Assembly (NCBI GenBank): GCA_937998045.1
Contig: CALKVG010000683.1
Coordinates: forward strand, 1 to 18,285
DNA length: 18,285 nucleotides
Reading direction: 5' to 3'
From: an uncultured Myxococcales bacterium
GTDB taxonomy: Bacteria; Myxococcota_A; Polyangia; Polyangiales; Polyangiaceae
Notes under the pieces: model-generated
Databases searched by the model: none
What the model was told of the DNA's origin: nothing
Seen by the model: the letters and a program-made list of their open reading frames with translations, nothing else
Program-made: the position numbers and the translations under genes
Shown here: positions 14,944-18,285 of the stretch, piece by piece
Position numbering within the stretch: position 1 is the stretch's first letter
How the letters are laid out: each line of letters opens with the position of its first letter

Positions 14944-16467
14944 ATGCGTCTGCGCGTGCTTTGGAGTGCTGTGGCTTTGGGCGGACTGCTCGGCGTCACC
15001 GGGAGGGAGCACGACGCCGAGGCCTGCGGTGGATGCTTCAACACGCCGCCGCAACCAACGCAGAGCGGAACGGTCGTAACCGACCACCGAATGATCTTCC
15101 GGATCAGCCCTCAGCAGACAACGCTTTACGACGAGATCGAATACACGGGCGACCCGTCGGCCTTTGCCTGGGTATTGCCCATCCACGCCCCGGTGACCGT
15201 CGGCTTGAGCGCGGACATCGTATTCGCGACGCTCCAGACGACCACGGCCACGACGATCGAGGCGCCGTTCCTTCCTCCGTGCCCGACGTGCAACTGCGGG
15301 GGGCTCGGTAGCAGCAGCGGCTCCAGTACCGGGGGAAGCTCGGGGGGCACTGCAGACGCGGGAGCCCCGGTCACCATCATCAGCCAGCAGCAGGTCGGTC
15401 CCTACGAGACCGTCCAGCTCAGCTCGACCGACGCCGGGGCGCTCGAGACTTGGCTCATGACCAACGGCTTCGATATCCCCGCGGACATTCAGCCCATCAT
15501 CAACGCCTACGTCACCGCAAAGTTCGACTTCCTGGCGCTGCGGCTCGAGCCCGGACAGGGCATCCAGGCCATGCGCCCTGTGCGGGTCACTTCCCCTGGC
15601 GCGGGCCTGACCTTGCCGCTCCGAATGGTGGCCGCCGGCACGGGGTCGACCGTCGGCGTCACGCTGTGGGTCCTCGCGGACGGTCGTTACGAAGCGCAGA
15701 ACTTCGCGAATTTCACGATCTCGCCGTCGGATCTCGTCTGGGACTGGAGCGCGAAAGACAGCAACTACGCCACCGTGCGCGCGCAGAAGGAGAGGGCGCT
15801 CGGCAACGCCGCCTGGCAGACCGAGAGCTCGCTGGACATCAGCCCGTACAACGTCATCGGTCCGATTCTCGGCAGCGACCCGGGTGCCATGGACTACTCG
15901 CCGATCCCTGGCGACGACGCCGGCGCCGACGCAGGCGCGGGGCAGACCGCCGATGAGGTGCGGACGGCCGATCTGGAGACGCTGTTCCCGGGAAGCGCGT
16001 CCGGCACGTATACCGACGTGCGCATCACGCGGATGCGCGGCGACCTCTCGCGCGCCGCGCTGGCGAACGACCTGGTGCTTCAAGCGTCCATGGATCAGAG
16101 CGCGATGAGCAACGTCTACCAGGTCACCCAGTCGATCAACGCGCCGACGTGTCCGCCGCTACCCAACCCTTGCCCGTGCGGAGGCTCGTCCAGCAGCGGG
16201 AGCGCCAGTGGAGGCAGCAGCGGAGGGTTCGGCGCGTCGAGTGGCGGCACCAGCGGCGGGGGCGCGAGCAGCGGCGGCGGCAGCGCTAGCTCGGGCGGTT
16301 CGTCGGGCAGCGGACCGCACGGAGGCACCCTCCAACCCGGCGGCGGCGGTTGCTCGACCGCGCGTTCGAGCGACGGCGGAGCCGGCATCGAGCTCGTGGC
16401 GATCGGCGCCCTCGGCGCATCGTTCTGGCGCGCCCGCAGGCGCCGCCGGCATCGCCCTAACGTCTGA
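14944..16467 (+). CDS. DUF2330 secreted protein with MYXO-CTERM-like anchor
   Basis: The 507-residue protein starts with a signal peptide (MRLRVLWSAVALGGLLGVTG). The DUF2330 hallmark ACGGCF (27-32) follows, then HRMIFRIS and LYDEIEYTGDPSAFAWVLPI (61-80). DUF2330 proteins are exported and of unknown function. The domain is interrupted at about 112-142 by a Cys-Pro-Cys and Gly/Ser-rich insertion (CPTCNC, then GSSSGSSTGGSSGG). A Pro/Cys-rich segment (CPPLPNPCPC, 403-412) leads into a long Gly/Ser stretch (413-468). The C-terminus is C470, a hydrophobic helix (about 481-495) and an Arg cluster (RARRRRRHR). This matches the layout of MYXO-CTERM sorting tails that are cleaved and anchored on the myxobacterial surface. 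The start is fixed by a strong ribosome site. Its last 11 bases overlap the convergent transglycosylase gene. Confidence 0.85.
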   Translation: MRLRVLWSAVALGGLLGVTGREHDAEACGGCFNTPPQPTQSGTVVTDHRMIFRISPQQTTLYDEIEYTGDPSAFAWVLPIHAPVTVGLSADIVFATLQTTTATTIEAPFLPPCPTCNCGGLGSSSGSSTGGSSGGTADAGAPVTIISQQQVGPYETVQLSSTDAGALETWLMTNGFDIPADIQPIINAYVTAKFDFLALRLEPGQGIQAMRPVRVTSPGAGLTLPLRMVAAGTGSTVGVTLWVLADGRYEAQNFANFTISPSDLVWDWSAKDSNYATVRAQKERALGNAAWQTESSLDISPYNVIGPILGSDPGAMDYSPIPGDDAGADAGAGQTADEVRTADLETLFPGSASGTYTDVRITRMRGDLSRAALANDLVLQASMDQSAMSNVYQVTQSINAPTCPPLPNPCPCGGSSSSGSASGGSSGGFGASSGGTSGGGASSGGGSASSGGSSGSGPHGGTLQPGGGGCSTARSSDGGAGIELVAIGALGASFWRARRRRRHRPNV

Positions 16468-18285
16468 GGTCGAGCCCGATGCGCGGCACACCTTCTTCGC
16501 CCTGCTCGAGGAAGCCGTACCGCGCGAGATTGCCCATGACACGCGCGACGTAGTCGCGGGTTTCCTTGTAGGGTATGCGCTCGACGAAGGCGTCGATGTT
16601 CATTCCAGGCGCGCGCGAGAGCCAGCGCTCCACCGACTCGGCCCCGCAGTTGTACGCGGCGACCGCCAGGACAAGGTCGCCGTGGAGCTGGTCGAGCAGC
16701 TTGCGCAAGGCGTGCGCTCCGACAGCGATGGCGTAGGGCGGGCTGGTCAGCCGCGCGTCGTCCTTGGGCAAGCCCATCTCGTCGGCGACGGCGCGCGCGG
16801 TCTCGGGCAGAAGCTGCATCAAGCCGACCGCGTGGGCCGGCGAGACCGCGTCCGGATCGAAGCCGCTCTCTTGTCGCATCACCGCCCAGAGCAGCCCGGC
16901 GGGAAGCTTCTCGCGGGCCTCCGCCTCGTGGACGGCGTCTGCGTAAGGCGAGGGAAACGCGCACTCCCACGCCCAGCGGGTGCGCGCGACGGGGGCATTC
17001 GCGAAGAGAGCCGACGGCAGCGTCTGCGCGATCTGGTAGCGGCGGCGCGCTCGCCCGATCCGGCCGTATGCGGTGCAGAGCGCTTCGGATGCGCGCGCCC
17101 CGACGCCGGCCGTCACCGCAGACTCGCGATCGTGCATCGCGAGCTCGGCCTCGTCGACGAGCTGTACGCGCTGCAGCATGTCCGCGGGGGGTGGCAGGGC
17201 GAGGGTCAGCGGCGCGACGGAATCTCCCGGGCTCTCGGGCGGATCGATCGCGGCGGGCAGCGGCGCGCCGGCTTCGATCAAACGGGCACGCGCGACGAGC
17301 GCCGGCCACGACAGCGGGCGCGTCCTCGCGACGTCGGTCCAGCGCGCGAGGGCGTGCGTGCGGTCGCCGTCGCGCAGCGCCGCGAGCGCGGCCATGTTGG
17401 CCATACGAGCGCTCGCGACCGGATCCGACTCGTCGTCCACGAGCCGTTCGAACCCGGTGCGGGCGCTCTTCGCGTCGCCCTCGATGAGGGTGCACAGCGA
17501 CCCGTCGCGCCGCGCGTCGCGCGCGTCCTGGCCGCTCGGGTGCGCGTGCAGGTACGCCTCGAAGCCGCGCGCACACTCGCGCCACTCGGCGTGCAGCATC
17601 CGCAAATACGGAACGAAGAAGGCCGCCTGGTCGGCCCACGGAGTCTTGGCGTACCGACGCTGCACGTCTTCGTAGCCGCGGATGGCCTCTTCGTCGCGAT
17701 CGGCGCGAGACAGAGCGCGCGCGGCGAGGAAGGCGTCCTCGGCGGCGTGCGGCCCACCCGCGGCTGCGCTCTCGGACAGCGAGCGCGCGGCTTCGGAGTA
17801 TCGACCGCGAGCGTGGTAGAGCGCCGTCCCGCGCGCGCGGGCGCGTTCTGCCGCGGGAACCTTGTCGGCGCCGGGCGCCCCGCTCACTTGCTCGATCGCG
17901 CGCAGCGCGTCGTCGACGCGCCCTGCGTCGGCGAAGGTGTGCGCGCGTTGCATGAGCTCCTGCGCCGTGAGCGGATGGGCGGGGTCGAGCTTTGCGACGA
18001 GCGCGAGGGCGTCCGCAGCCGACGGCTGGTCGGCGCCGAGCCATCGCGCGTCGGCGCGAACCACGTCGTCGGGAGCGTCGGCGACGCGCACGCGCAGCGC
18101 GCGCCCGTCCGCTTCCTCGGCCCGCGAGCGCTTGTCATTCGCGAGGAGCCTGTCGACCGCCACGCGCGCGCGATGCGGCTGCTGGGCCTTTTCGAACGCT
18201 CGCGCCGCGTCGAGCTGCGCCGCGGACGCCGCGCGCGCGAGAAACCACTCGCCCGCCTCTGCGTAGGGACCGACCGCAAGCCTCG
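16457..18285 (-). CDS. Slt70-like soluble lytic transglycosylase (GH23), 5' truncated
   Basis: The frame is open to the right edge, so the N-terminus, signal peptide and true start lie outside. The 608 visible residues comprise a long Ala/Arg-rich alpha-helical part (about 1-440). It has TPR-like repeats such as GPYAEAGEWFLARAASAAQL, consistent with the superhelical U-domain of Slt70. A C-terminal GH23 catalytic domain follows, with catalytic E472 in MRQESGF, then GLMQLLPETA and AYNCG, and finally IPYKETRDYVARVM. These enzymes cleave the MurNAc-GlcNAc bond of peptidoglycan in the periplasm with formation of the 1,6-anhydro end, in cell-wall turnover or insertion of envelope machines. The AYNxG motif has Cys where Ala is usual. 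A GTG at 18163 is in frame, but coding clearly continues upstream of it. The gene converges on the DUF2330 gene. Confidence 0.92.
   Translation of the reverse strand, partial: RLAVGPYAEAGEWFLARAASAAQLDAARAFEKAQQPHRARVAVDRLLANDKRSRAEEADGRALRVRVADAPDDVVRADARWLGADQPSAADALALVAKLDPAHPLTAQELMQRAHTFADAGRVDDALRAIEQVSGAPGADKVPAAERARARGTALYHARGRYSEAARSLSESAAAGGPHAAEDAFLAARALSRADRDEEAIRGYEDVQRRYAKTPWADQAAFFVPYLRMLHAEWRECARGFEAYLHAHPSGQDARDARRDGSLCTLIEGDAKSARTGFERLVDDESDPVASARMANMAALAALRDGDRTHALARWTDVARTRPLSWPALVARARLIEAGAPLPAAIDPPESPGDSVAPLTLALPPPADMLQRVQLVDEAELAMHDRESAVTAGVGARASEALCTAYGRIGRARRRYQIAQTLPSALFANAPVARTRWAWECAFPSPYADAVHEAEAREKLPAGLLWAVMRQESGFDPDAVSPAHAVGLMQLLPETARAVADEMGLPKDDARLTSPPYAIAVGAHALRKLLDQLHGDLVLAVAAYNCGAESVERWLSRAPGMNIDAFVERIPYKETRDYVARVMGNLARYGFLEQGEEGVPRIGLDLRR

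Noticed and set aside
14763..15044. N-terminal extension of the SDR to ATG 15044
   Set aside because: It would overlap the start of the divergent DUF2330 gene, which has a strong ribosome site and signal peptide. The Rossmann fold starts right after TTG 14762.
1..18285. Search by eye for tRNA, rRNA, CRISPR arrays, transposases, phage or defence genes
   Set aside because: No cloverleaf, spaced direct repeats, terminal inverted repeats with transposase, or nuclease/toxin signatures were found. Composition is uniform throughout, giving no sign of a transferred island.

Overview
This 18.3 kb window is very GC-rich bacterial DNA, most likely from a chromosome in the Myxococcota (Polyangia-like). 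The pointers are a long, Gly/Ser-rich DUF2330 protein ending in a MYXO-CTERM-like Cys / hydrophobic / Arg-cluster tail, two secreted Cys-rich lipoproteins with Asp/Ala/Gly linkers, and strong third-position GC bias. The bias opens long spurious frames on both strands. I assigned the lineage from protein style, not from a search. I see no tRNA, rRNA, CRISPR array, insertion sequence or phage gene.

Layout. (1) 1-777: the 3' end of a PTS EIIA-like domain protein, then a small predicted exported protein of unknown function. (2) 753-3419: a large multi-pass YfhO/GT-C-like membrane protein that overlaps the small gene, followed by a DUF2277 protein. (3) 3641-4258: a Cys-rich lipoprotein whose signal peptide appears to be interrupted by a one-base frameshift. 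(4) 8613-4281, minus strand: a two-gene efflux operon of periplasmic adaptor then HAE1-type RND pump, with no outer-membrane factor in view. A palindrome and two hairpins lie upstream. (5) 9404-8790, minus strand: a Gly-rich lipoprotein built from two copies of a four-Cys module. (6) 9837-13879: a translationally coupled pair, a GH15 glucoamylase/trehalase-family enzyme and a fused OtsA-OtsB trehalose synthase/phosphatase. (7) 14762-13905, minus strand: a retinol-dehydrogenase-like SDR. (8) 14944-16467: the DUF2330 protein. (9) 18285-16457, minus strand: a Slt70-like lytic transglycosylase that runs off the right edge.

Functionally the window is dominated by the cell envelope: export, lipoproteins, efflux, peptidoglycan turnover and a probable glycan-related membrane protein. 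It also carries one clear metabolic module, in which trehalose is made from UDP-glucose and glucose-6-phosphate by one fused polypeptide and an alpha-glucosidic enzyme is co-expressed with it. I found no clear new defence or mobile system. The most unusual items are the disrupted lipoprotein signal peptide, the duplicated CX6C lipoprotein, and the repeated Cys-plus-Gly/Ser segment in the DUF2330 protein.
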